Shown one piece after another: positions 25,317 to 33,300 of a DNA stretch of 64,000 bases; position 1 is the stretch's first letter, and every line of letters begins with the position of its first letter. The notes beneath the pieces were generated by a model that did no database searches, had not been told where the DNA came from, and saw nothing but the letters and a program-made list of their open reading frames with translations. Location of the stretch: positions 248,001-312,000 of the forward strand of contig JAFYXV010000007.1 in NCBI GenBank assembly GCA_017557885.1, read 5' to 3'. Made by a program: the position numbers and the translations under genes. The DNA is from a bacterium. Its GTDB lineage: Bacteria; Auribacterota; UBA3054.

Positions 25317-28300
25317 ATGAGAAGAGCTTTTGACATTTCATTCGCCAGGCCGAGGGGCGTAGCCCTTCTGGCCGTCTTAACTGTTCTGACGGTCCTGAGT
25401 TTGCTGGCCGGCAGTTTTGCTGTTTCCATCTCCATCGATGAAAGCGCGTCCCGCCAGACCCAGGCCGAACTGGCTTTGAGGATGCTTTACCAAAGCGGCG
25501 CCGCTCATGTGAAATCCTCCCTTATGGCCGCCGCCCTCTCCGACACCGGAAGCCCCGGCGAAATGCTGTCCCAGACCAAGGCTCTGCAGCCGGCCACGAA
25601 AGACGGCTTCGGCCCCTGGGTCTATGTTAAGAACGAAAACGGCGACGCCATCGGCCGCTACCGCGTGAAGGTGGAGGACGAGGCCGCGAAACTGAACATC
25701 AACAAAGCTTACCTGATCGAAAAATCCAAAGGCTCCGGCTGGGATACCGGCGAGATCTCCATAACGGAAGCCCTGGGCGTTTCGCCCGTGGCCGCCAAGA
25801 CCATCCTGAACTATAAATACGGCCAGGACGGCGTTCCCGGCGACCGCGGCGACGACGACCGCAACAACGCGCTTCTGATGACGGACGGTCTGGACAACAA
25901 CGCCAACGGCATCATCGACGAATATGACGAAGGCGTGAACGACCCCGGAGAATATCTGGCTTCGCGCCCCAGGGGCGACGACAGAGCCTTCACGACTCTG
26001 AGGGAAGTCATGCCCTTCCTTTTGCAGTCCGACAATTTCAAGAGGCTCAGCGAAGCGAGCCAGGAATACGCCGTCAGGGAACTCTACCGCAGGGCCACGC
26101 TGCATTCCGTGGACATGCCCGGATCTAAGACGCTGCCCACCGACGCCCCCTCCGAGATCAACAGCATCACCGGCGCCGAGCTGCGCCGCCGCCTGAACAC
26201 CATGCGCCGTCCCGTGGAAGGCCAGTCCCGCGCCAGAAACCAGCTGGCGGCCAACATGATCGACTACCGCGACGAGAACCACGTCATGACGACCTTGGGC
26301 AGCGACATTTACGGCGCCGAGGCCATTTGTTTCAACGAAGTTTTGGCCAACGAAGACTCCATGACCTTCTGGGTGAGGGACTCCTCGGCCACCGACGGTC
26401 TGGTGAGAGACTGGGTGCACGCCAACTATTGGCGCGACCAGTACGCCTCCAAGGACAACACCCGCCTTATGCACTGCCCGCTGTGGTACTACTGCTGCAT
26501 AACCGACAAGGTCATCAACCACAAGCTGTTCTGGCACCACTCCGTGAGGATGAACAGCACCTGGAAACTCATAGTCTCGGCCGGCAACACCTCCGAAGGC
26601 CACATAGACGTCCACTCCGGCACCTTCACCATGCCGGACGGCCCCGGCGAAGCCCAGTCCTCCGCCAACCCGCGTTTCCTTAACTGCGACGGCGACGCCT
26701 GGGGCGGATCCAACCCCAGCCAAAGCTACCGCGACACCTACATGAAGCTGATCAAAATGATGGAGCGCCGCGGCAAGACCCAGTCCGGACACATGAAGTT
26801 CGAGGACGACATGTTCAAGAACATGTATGCCGTCTTCTGGGGCTGGCGCGGCAGCAAGCAGCTCGGACAGTTCAAGGTGACCAGCTCCACCGGTCACAAG
26901 ATCAAGATCAACAACAACGAAGTCAACTCCGGCAAGCTGCTCTCCTCCCTCTGCACCGAGAACGAGATCACCAACGGCGCTTCTCTGGCCGTGACTTTCC
27001 TGGCCTGGTCCCAGGGCATCTCAGCCATTCTCCCCAGAGTCAACTGGTATCATTCCGTGCGCCGCCCCGAGGGCGTCGGACGCTATTACAAAGTTCTTGT
27101 GACAAACGACCCGGTGGACTCCTTCAAGGGCTACAACTGCCGCACCCTTGGCGTGACTGGCAAGCCCTCCAGCAACAAGCTTATCCTGGAAGAGGAGAAG
27201 GCCTGGGAATACAAGGACGGCAAGCCCCAGAAGATCGACTCCACGGGCTGGATGGACGTCATTGTGAAATCCAGCGAAAAGGTCAAGCACGATACCAAGC
27301 AATACCAGTCCCTGGGCTACATCAGGCTCATAGCGCCCGAGGTGGTGGAGATGTATAACGCCTCCGAGACCGCGGTCTCCCTGGCCAACTGGAAAGTCGT
27401 CTGCAACACCGGTACCATGGCCACCGAGATCGGCAACATCAAAAGAACGACTTATTACGACAAGAGGTCCGGCGGCCGCATCATCGACGACAACCCCGCG
27501 GTGATGCCGAGAAGCCACTTCTATCTCGTCAACGACGCCGAGCTGTTCGACATGCGCTACGGCAACGGCGACCAGCTCTGGGGTTCCGCCGCCACGGAAG
27601 AGATCCCGGTCTTCGAGATGGACAGCAAACACTGGGGCATCTCCTTCAAGCTAAAAAGAGTTGACTCCGACCAGACAGACTTTTATTTCTACATCGACTC
27701 CGGACACACGGTCCTCGACAAGAAGCTTTTCCAGGGCGAGTCCATAAGGCTGGTCTATGAAGGCGAGGAAAACGACCCCCGCTCCTGGCACGGCAGGATC
27801 TTCCCCCTTATGTGGTGGGAAGATGAAAAAGGCCGCCGCATCAGGGTCTGGAACGAATACGCCCGCTACACCGTCAACAAGCCTCCCGTCAGGAACTGCG
27901 AAGTCATGTTCCTCGGTCTTCCGGCCCGCGGCGGCATCGTCTCCCTGACGCTGAAAAACGAATACAACCAGGTGACGGCCCGTACCGTGGAATACGGCTC
28001 CGTGGAAGTTGAGGAAAAAGGCTACAGCACGGAAAAAGAGGACCCCACCCATTACAAGTGGGTGAAAAGGGCCACGCCCACCATCGGCGGCACCGAGAAC
28101 CTAGCCTTGAACACCGCCATGCGCGGCAAGAAAGACAGGCCCACCTGGATCAAGAACGGTCCCTTCGGCAGCGTGGCTGAGATGGGCAATGTCAGGACCG
28201 CAAAGGACTTTGAGAACCTTGGCACCGCCGGGGGAGAAGCTTCCGGCAAACTCAACATCGCGAACCTTTCCGACTATTTCTGCGTCGGCTCCCTCAGGCT

Positions 28301-29405
28301 GAACGCCGTGGACGGCAACGTGGAGATGAAAGGCTGGGATTCGGCCAAATACGAAGTCAGCCGTTTCGACGCCTCCATGGTCGGCGTCAAGGACGCCAGA
28401 TGGGAGATCGACCAGTGGAAGGGCCACACCCTGCGTTACCTGACCGGCCCCTTGAGAGGCGAATCCTTCGCCATCCACGGCAACAACGCCAAAAGCTTGA
28501 CCTTGGTGACCGAAGACAACAAGAACAGTCCGCGCTCGGTGCCCAAGAGACTTTTGAACAAGCCTAACAAGGGCGACGAATTCTGCATCGGGCCCGGCTA
28601 TCTGACGCCTTTGTGCTTCACCAGACAGGCCAACCAGGAAGGCGAGTGGACATGGCACGACGCCATCCCCGTCAAGGGCACCTACAACCTCTACGTTTAC
28701 GGCCTCAACGACGCCATCTCCACCACGGAATTCCTGGAAGAAAACTACAACTCTTCCCTGGACGTGGATCTCTGGAATTACACGGAAGGGAAGTGGGACA
28801 ACCTCTGCAAACGCAAAAAATACTCCAAGGAGGACAGCTTCCTGGCCGGCACCATCACCCCGGACAATATTTCCGGAAACGGCGACATCAAGATGCGCCT
28901 GACTTCCCACGACGTGGTGGACAACACCAAGATGCTGGAAGCCGCCAAGGGCCGTATTCCCCAGCCTTTCCGCACGGGCTACGCCTGGTTCAACTACATT
29001 ATGATAAGTCCTGTTCCGGTACTGGGCCGCGTGAATTTCAACACCGCTTCCAAGGAGCTTCTGGCGGCCATGCCGGGCATCAATATGACGCTTGCCAAAA
29101 ACATCAGCGAAGGTCTTGACGAAAACGGCAAGCCCACCCTGAAGCCCTACAAGGAGCCCTCCGACATCCTTAAAGTCAAGGGCATGAAGCTTGAGAATTA
29201 CAAGCGTTTCTCCAACCTGATCTGCATAGACTCCTACGTTTACACCGCCAAGATCGAAGCCGAGCTTTTCGATGACATCGACCACGACGGCACTTACACT
29301 CCGGAGATAGACAAGCAGACCGCCGTGGGACTGCGCCATTACATTTTAAAGAGCAACCCGGGTTCGGACATCGAACACTGCGTGGAAGAATTGGAGGAAT
29401 TCTAA
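25317..29405 (+). CDS. Giant GspK-like (general secretion pathway K) protein
   Basis: The N terminus has a basic stretch and then a hydrophobic helix (GVALLAVLTVLTVLSLLAGS), like a minor pseudopilin. A YRVKVEDEAAKLNINKA segment matches the GspK start. Near the C terminus, GRVNFNTASKELLAAMPGI plus a helix-hairpin-helix region is typical of GspK. At 1362 residues it is about four times the usual length. Inserts include Asp/Asn-rich Ca-binding-like loops (DGLDNNANGIIDEYDEG) and a region near residue 672 (APEVVEMYNASETAVSLANW) that resembles a lamin-tail domain. It probably caps the secretion pseudopilus encoded at 33-38 and 52-56 kb. It is followed by thioredoxin. Confidence 0.75.
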   Translation: MRRAFDISFARPRGVALLAVLTVLTVLSLLAGSFAVSISIDESASRQTQAELALRMLYQSGAAHVKSSLMAAALSDTGSPGEMLSQTKALQPATKDGFGPWVYVKNENGDAIGRYRVKVEDEAAKLNINKAYLIEKSKGSGWDTGEISITEALGVSPVAAKTILNYKYGQDGVPGDRGDDDRNNALLMTDGLDNNANGIIDEYDEGVNDPGEYLASRPRGDDRAFTTLREVMPFLLQSDNFKRLSEASQEYAVRELYRRATLHSVDMPGSKTLPTDAPSEINSITGAELRRRLNTMRRPVEGQSRARNQLAANMIDYRDENHVMTTLGSDIYGAEAICFNEVLANEDSMTFWVRDSSATDGLVRDWVHANYWRDQYASKDNTRLMHCPLWYYCCITDKVINHKLFWHHSVRMNSTWKLIVSAGNTSEGHIDVHSGTFTMPDGPGEAQSSANPRFLNCDGDAWGGSNPSQSYRDTYMKLIKMMERRGKTQSGHMKFEDDMFKNMYAVFWGWRGSKQLGQFKVTSSTGHKIKINNNEVNSGKLLSSLCTENEITNGASLAVTFLAWSQGISAILPRVNWYHSVRRPEGVGRYYKVLVTNDPVDSFKGYNCRTLGVTGKPSSNKLILEEEKAWEYKDGKPQKIDSTGWMDVIVKSSEKVKHDTKQYQSLGYIRLIAPEVVEMYNASETAVSLANWKVVCNTGTMATEIGNIKRTTYYDKRSGGRIIDDNPAVMPRSHFYLVNDAELFDMRYGNGDQLWGSAATEEIPVFEMDSKHWGISFKLKRVDSDQTDFYFYIDSGHTVLDKKLFQGESIRLVYEGEENDPRSWHGRIFPLMWWEDEKGRRIRVWNEYARYTVNKPPVRNCEVMFLGLPARGGIVSLTLKNEYNQVTARTVEYGSVEVEEKGYSTEKEDPTHYKWVKRATPTIGGTENLALNTAMRGKKDRPTWIKNGPFGSVAEMGNVRTAKDFENLGTAGGEASGKLNIANLSDYFCVGSLRLNAVDGNVEMKGWDSAKYEVSRFDASMVGVKDARWEIDQWKGHTLRYLTGPLRGESFAIHGNNAKSLTLVTEDNKNSPRSVPKRLLNKPNKGDEFCIGPGYLTPLCFTRQANQEGEWTWHDAIPVKGTYNLYVYGLNDAISTTEFLEENYNSSLDVDLWNYTEGKWDNLCKRKKYSKEDSFLAGTITPDNISGNGDIKMRLTSHDVVDNTKMLEAAKGRIPQPFRTGYAWFNYIMISPVPVLGRVNFNTASKELLAAMPGINMTLAKNISEGLDENGKPTLKPYKEPSDILKVKGMKLENYKRFSNLICIDSYVYTAKIEAELFDDIDHDGTYTPEIDKQTAVGLRHYILKSNPGSDIEHCVEELEEF

Positions 29406-29725
29406 TGAGCGGATTACCCCTTACCAACGATAATTTCGAAGCGGAAGCCCTGAACTTTGAGGGCGCTGTCATAATCGATTTCTGGGCCACCTGGTGCGGC
29501 CCCTGCAAGGCTTTCATGCCCATCGTGGAAGCTTTCGCCAAGGAGCATCCCGAGATCAAATTCTGCACCGTCAACGTGGACGACGCGCCCGAGATCGCGG
29601 AACGCTATGAAATCATGAGCATACCGACTTTGGTATTCCTTAAAGGTGGGGAGCTGAAAGAGATCTCCGTCGGCTCCCTTCCTCCCAAAGTACTCGCGGA
29701 AAAAGCTGAAAAAGCCTTCGCATGA
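29405..29725 (+). CDS. trxA: Thioredoxin
   Basis: Cytoplasmic disulfide reductase of 106 residues. The active site WCGPCK (Cys31, Cys34) and the cis-Pro region IMSIPTLVFLKGG are intact, with no signal peptide. It overlaps the GspK-like stop by one base and the next gene by 4 bases. Confidence 0.95.
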   Translation: MSGLPLTNDNFEAEALNFEGAVIIDFWATWCGPCKAFMPIVEAFAKEHPEIKFCTVNVDDAPEIAERYEIMSIPTLVFLKGGELKEISVGSLPPKVLAEKAEKAFA

Positions 29726-30795
29726 CAGAACTGATAAAAGATTTATGGCCGTCAATTCTGACGGCCTTTTTTGTAAGCGCCTTCGTCTCCCGGCTGCTAG
29801 CGGTCATTGTTGTTAAACGCGGCAAATCTGCTCCGACTCGAACTGGCGGCAGCATGCCGCTTACCGGTGGAATCGGTGTCTTTCTTGGCTACTTTTTAGG
29901 ATTGATCGTTCTTTTTATTAAATCCAATTTGCGTGGACTAGTTGGCATTGGCTTCTTACTGATCTTTTTTATTTGGTTTTTCATAGCAGTTTTTCCTTAT
30001 TTTATTCTCGGAACACTTGACGATATTTTTCACTTTAAGCCTTTTCAAAAACTTTCTTTGCATTTTATTATTATTTTTATTCAGTTTTTTTTATTTAATC
30101 TTTTTGAAACAGAATTTTCTTGTTGTGGTGTGAAAGAGATTGTTGTTCAAAATCTTTTTTTAGTAACAGCTCTTTTCTTTTTCAGCAATTCTTACAATTT
30201 TCTCGATAATGCCGACGGGCATTGCGCCTCTGCCGTGCTTGGGCTTACTTTCGCTTTGCTTTTCGTATTGAAAAAGCCAGACGAATGCAGTTGTGTCCCC
30301 CTTCTTTTGTCCTTCGCTGTTCTGGGCTTCCTTGTTTGGAATTTCCCAGCAAAACCGGTGCTTTATCTGGGCGACGCCGGCAGCCTTTTTCTGGGGGCCT
30401 GTGCTCCAGCTTTGATTTTTCTGTTTGTTATTGGGCCAATGCAATGGGATAAAATAGCGAATGTTATTCCAGGAATATTTACAGCTGTTATTCTTCTTGC
30501 GTTTCCTCTGTACGACACCTGCGCGGTTATGCTTCTGAGGGTGCTGAGAGGGCAGAATCCGACGATAGGGGGACAGGACCATTATTCGCATCGCTTGATG
30601 CGCGGGGGCTTTCCCCTGTGGCTCGTAAATCTTATCGCTTTTACGGCAGCGGGCATCCTGCCGGTGGTATTCTTAAAGCTCCCTGAGGGAGCGGTCTATT
30701 TCGGCCCGATTGCGATTTGGGCGTTTTTACTTTTCCTCGACGTTCTGGCGGCCTTTTTGCGAAAAAGGGGAGAAGGGGAGCCTGAGCTCTCCTAA
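29722..30795 (+). CDS. WecA/MraY-family undecaprenyl-phosphate sugar-1-phosphate transferase (GT4 superfamily)
   Basis: Polytopic membrane enzyme of 357 residues with about ten helices. GGSMPLTGGIGVFLGYFLGL, LGTLDDIF, NSYNFLDNADGHCAS and the cytoplasmic HRLMRGGF motif place it in this superfamily, closer to WecA-like than to MraY. It probably loads a sugar-phosphate on undecaprenyl phosphate for glycan synthesis. The stretch 29881-30200 is much richer in A and T than the flanks and uses different codons, which suggests a recombinant patch. Confidence 0.85.
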   Translation: MTELIKDLWPSILTAFFVSAFVSRLLAVIVVKRGKSAPTRTGGSMPLTGGIGVFLGYFLGLIVLFIKSNLRGLVGIGFLLIFFIWFFIAVFPYFILGTLDDIFHFKPFQKLSLHFIIIFIQFFLFNLFETEFSCCGVKEIVVQNLFLVTALFFFSNSYNFLDNADGHCASAVLGLTFALLFVLKKPDECSCVPLLLSFAVLGFLVWNFPAKPVLYLGDAGSLFLGACAPALIFLFVIGPMQWDKIANVIPGIFTAVILLAFPLYDTCAVMLLRVLRGQNPTIGGQDHYSHRLMRGGFPLWLVNLIAFTAAGILPVVFLKLPEGAVYFGPIAIWAFLLFLDVLAAFLRKRGEGEPELS

Positions 30796-30808
30796 AAGGG
30801 CCTCTTTT

Positions 30809-30840
30809 GCCCCGTTCATTGACTTTTCGGGGCTTATTTT
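30809..30840 (+). terminator. Possible terminator after the WecA-like gene
   Basis: GCCCCG (30809-30814) pairs with CGGGGC (30828-30833) across a 13-base loop, followed by TTATTTTAT. It overlaps the -35 region of the next promoter. Confidence 0.5.
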
Positions 30841-30847
30841 ATATCAT
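30819..30847 (+). promoter_or_regulatory. Sigma-70-type promoter for the TIM-barrel/rpsP/trmD/rplS group
   Basis: TTGACT at 30819-30824 and TATCAT at 30842-30847 are 17 bases apart. Start of transcription is expected near 30854, leaving a leader of about 105 bases. Confidence 0.65.
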
Positions 30848-30853
30848 TTCTAA

Positions 30854-30958
30854 TAAGTTTTATACCGTGGAAAAATATCTCCGGCGGCGCGAGTCAGCAC
30901 ACGGGTCCCCAATGGTTTTGGGGAGACGCGATCCAACCGGATTATCCAATGAGGAACA
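30854..30958 (+). other. Structured untranslated leader, family not recognised
   Basis: Between the promoter and ATG 30959 the RNA is GC-rich. It contains a 7-bp hairpin, TCCCCAA (30906-30912), loop TGGTT, TTGGGGA (30918-30924). It does not match a riboswitch or the SRP RNA core that I know. A regulatory leader is possible. Confidence 0.4.
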
Positions 30959-31801
30959 ATGAAACTAGGATTAACTACCGCAAGTTTCAACGCGGCCATT
31001 TCAGGCGGCCGCATGAATTTGGTGAAGATCATCGAATTCGCCGGCGGAGCCGGTTTTGAAGGCCTGGAGATCATCAACGCAAAAGGCCCCTGGCCCAAGG
31101 ACATCAGCGACGACATCAAAGTCAACCTGGTCCGTATGCGCGAGAAAAAGCAGCGTTACTTCGCCTACGGCGTAAGCTTCGACCTGGCTTTCTCCGACGA
31201 CACCAAGAGATGGCGCATGATGAACAAAGTCAGGGAAGCGATCCTTTTGGCTTCCGTTACCAACGTCAGCAACGTTACCCTTTACGGCTGCCTGGCGGAA
31301 GAGGAAGCGACTTTTGAAGAACGCAAGGACGTTCTCGTAAAGACCATCAAGGACTGCCTCGACCTGGCCGAAATGAAGCATGTGACGCTTTGCCTGGCCA
31401 ACGACAATCCCAAACTCAGCAAGACCGCCAATCTGAAGGCTGTCTGCGAAGAAGTGAATTCTCCCTCCTTCAAGCTCTGCCTTGACCTGGCCGAGATCGC
31501 TCTGAACGACGAGGATCCCGTGGAAGCGCTCAAGACTCTGGCTCCCTTTGTGGCCGAAGTCCTGGCGACCGACGTCAAGGAAGCGGAAGAAGGCTCCGCC
31601 AACGCCGTCGCTACTCCTTCCGGCAAGAAGCTGGAAAACTGCGTGGCCGGCGAAGGCATCGTCCCGCTGTCCGGCGTCATCGCCCTTCTGCGTCAGCTTT
31701 CCTTCGAAGGTTTCGTCAGCGTTTGCTACAAGGGCTACGAGGAACCCGTGGTCGGCGTGGAACGCTGCGCTGTCAATCTCAAGAAACTTTTGAGCGAATA
31801 A
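30959..31801 (+). CDS. Sugar phosphate isomerase/epimerase-like TIM-barrel protein
   Basis: 280-residue protein resembling the xylose isomerase-like AP endonuclease 2 family. The start KLGLTTASFNAAISG, then AGGAGFEGLEIINAKGPWP, then a FxKLCLDLAEI-like strand, and LRQLSFEGFVSVCYKGYEEP near the end fit the fold. The usual metal-binding Glu in the central strand appears as VTLCLANDN, so the metal site may be altered. The substrate cannot be named. It is 14 bases upstream of rpsP. Confidence 0.65.
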   Translation: MKLGLTTASFNAAISGGRMNLVKIIEFAGGAGFEGLEIINAKGPWPKDISDDIKVNLVRMREKKQRYFAYGVSFDLAFSDDTKRWRMMNKVREAILLASVTNVSNVTLYGCLAEEEATFEERKDVLVKTIKDCLDLAEMKHVTLCLANDNPKLSKTANLKAVCEEVNSPSFKLCLDLAEIALNDEDPVEALKTLAPFVAEVLATDVKEAEEGSANAVATPSGKKLENCVAGEGIVPLSGVIALLRQLSFEGFVSVCYKGYEEPVVGVERCAVNLKKLLSE

Positions 31802-31815
31802 CGAGGTGAAAATAT

Positions 31816-32109
31816 ATGGCAACTAAAATCAGATTAAGAAGAACCGGCACGACCAATCTTGCCACCTTCCGTATCGTCGCCGCCGACGAGCGCTCCCCCA
31901 GGGACGGTCGTTTCCTTGAAACGTTGGGCTCCTACGACCCCAGGAAAGAAGGCGACGAGAAAGTTCAGCTGAACGTTGAACGCGCCCAGTATTGGGTGAA
32001 CGTCGGCGCCCAGGTGACTCCGAAAGCCATTGCGCTTTTGAAGTCCAAAGGCGTCGTATTCCCGAGCAAGGCCACCAAGAAAGCGAAAGCGGCCGAGCCC
32101 AAGGAATAA
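31816..32109 (+). CDS. rpsP: 30S ribosomal protein S16
   Basis: Small-subunit protein of 97 residues with the family start KIRLRRTGTTNLATFRIV and the downstream LETLGSYDPRK and WVNVGAQVTPKA motifs. GAGGTG lies 8 bases upstream of the start. The rimM gene, normally between rpsP and trmD, is absent here. Confidence 0.97.
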   Translation: MATKIRLRRTGTTNLATFRIVAADERSPRDGRFLETLGSYDPRKEGDEKVQLNVERAQYWVNVGAQVTPKAIALLKSKGVVFPSKATKKAKAAEPKE

Positions 32110-32145
32110 GGACTTTTTGTCCCAGTGTAAGTTTTTGATCTTTGT

Positions 32146-32838
32146 ATGAAAATCGATGTGCTGACTCTTTTCGTGGATTCCCTGAAGGCGTATCTCAGCG
32201 AGAACATTGCCGGAAGGGCCATGGAAGCGGGTCTTTTGGAAGTGGGGCTTCACGATTTCCGCGAATACACCCACGACCGCCATCGCACGGTTGATGATTC
32301 GCCCTACGGCGGGGGACCGGGAATGCTATTGAAGCCCGCCCCCATCTTCGAGGCCCTGGACGATCTGGACCTCTGGAAGGCTCACAAGATCTTCCTGACT
32401 CCCAGCGGCAGGCCCTTCGACCACCAGACGGCTTTAAGGCTCTCGCAACACGACCATCTCATGATCCTCTGCGGTCATTACGAAGGCGTGGACCAGAGAG
32501 TGAGGGACGTCATGGACGAGGAGATCTCGATAGGGGATTACGTCCTGAGCAACGGCTCGGTGGCCGCCATGGTCATCATAGACGCCGTCACCAGGCTGAT
32601 CCCGGGGACTCTCGGGAATCAGGAAAGCGCCGAGAACGATTCCTTCTGCGACGGGCTTCTGGAGTTTCCCCAGTACACCAGGCCGGAGGAATACCGCGGG
32701 CAGAAAGTCCCGGAGGTGCTTTTAAGCGGCAATCATCAGCTCATCGCCAAATGGAGAAGGGAAAAGCAGCTGGAACTTACCAGGGAGCGACGCCCGGACC
32801 TTTTGGAAAAAATGCAGGATCAGAAGAAAGATAATTAA
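32146..32838 (+). CDS. trmD: tRNA (guanine-37-N1)-methyltransferase
   Basis: SPOUT methyltransferase that makes m1G37 and so prevents frameshifting. [27 protein letters not shown] and the trefoil-knot [19 protein letters not shown] are characteristic. Length is 230 residues. No Shine-Dalgarno sequence is visible upstream (TTTTTGATCTTTGT). Confidence 0.97.
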   Translation: MKIDVLTLFVDSLKAYLSENIAGRAMEAGLLEVGLHDFREYTHDRHRTVDDSPYGGGPGMLLKPAPIFEALDDLDLWKAHKIFLTPSGRPFDHQTALRLSQHDHLMILCGHYEGVDQRVRDVMDEEISIGDYVLSNGSVAAMVIIDAVTRLIPGTLGNQESAENDSFCDGLLEFPQYTRPEEYRGQKVPEVLLSGNHQLIAKWRREKQLELTRERRPDLLEKMQDQKKDN

Positions 32839-32875
32839 CACTTTCTCCCAAAGAGAAAAAACATAAACGAAAACT

Positions 32876-33229
32876 ATGAGTAAATTAATTGAAAAAATCC
32901 CAGGACAGAAAAGAGCGGAAGCTCTCGTGCCTTTCCGCGTCGGCGACACCGTCAAGGTGAACCAGAAGATCCGTGAAGGCGACAAAGAGCGCATTCAGGT
33001 TTTCCAGGGCGTCGTCATAGCCCGTCAGGGCAGCGGCGCCGGCGAGACCTTCACCGTGCGCAAGATCTCTTTCGGCGTGGGCGTCGAGCGCGTCTATCCC
33101 GTCAACTCCCCCAACGTGGTGAGTGTGGAAGTCGTGAGAGAAGGCGCCGTCCGTCGCGCGCGTCTCTACTACCTGCGCGGCAGAGTCGGCAAAGCTGCCA
33201 AGATCTCTGAGAAACGTCGCGTCAACTGA
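32876..33229 (+). CDS. rplS: 50S ribosomal protein L19
   Basis: Large-subunit protein of 117 residues at the subunit interface. [53 protein letters not shown] and the [18 protein letters not shown] ending are diagnostic. The leader is A-rich without a Shine-Dalgarno sequence. Confidence 0.97.
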   Translation: MSKLIEKIPGQKRAEALVPFRVGDTVKVNQKIREGDKERIQVFQGVVIARQGSGAGETFTVRKISFGVGVERVYPVNSPNVVSVEVVREGAVRRARLYYLRGRVGKAAKISEKRRVN

Positions 33230-33240
33230 GCGCGAGAAAG

Positions 33241-33273
33241 GGCCCCAAACGCCGCTTAGCCGGCGCTGGGGCC
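33241..33273 (+). terminator. Strong hairpin after rplS
   Basis: GGCCCCA (33241-33247) pairs with TGGGGCC (33267-33273), enclosing a second GCCG/CGGC stem. The following T tract is poor (TAACTCTTTAAT), so termination may be incomplete. Confidence 0.65.
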
Positions 33274-33300
33274 TAACTCTTTAATCCCCCTGAAAAAATT

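Noticed and set aside
25377-29339. Long minus-strand open frames opposite the GspK-like gene
   Set aside because: The plus-strand frame has a pilin-type N terminus and a GspK end; the minus frames show only low-complexity His/Val/Gly composition.
30850-30958. Small SRP RNA (4.5S) or a known riboswitch in the leader
   Set aside because: The SRP core GGAAGGAAGCAGCC-type sequence is absent and no known aptamer core was recognised.
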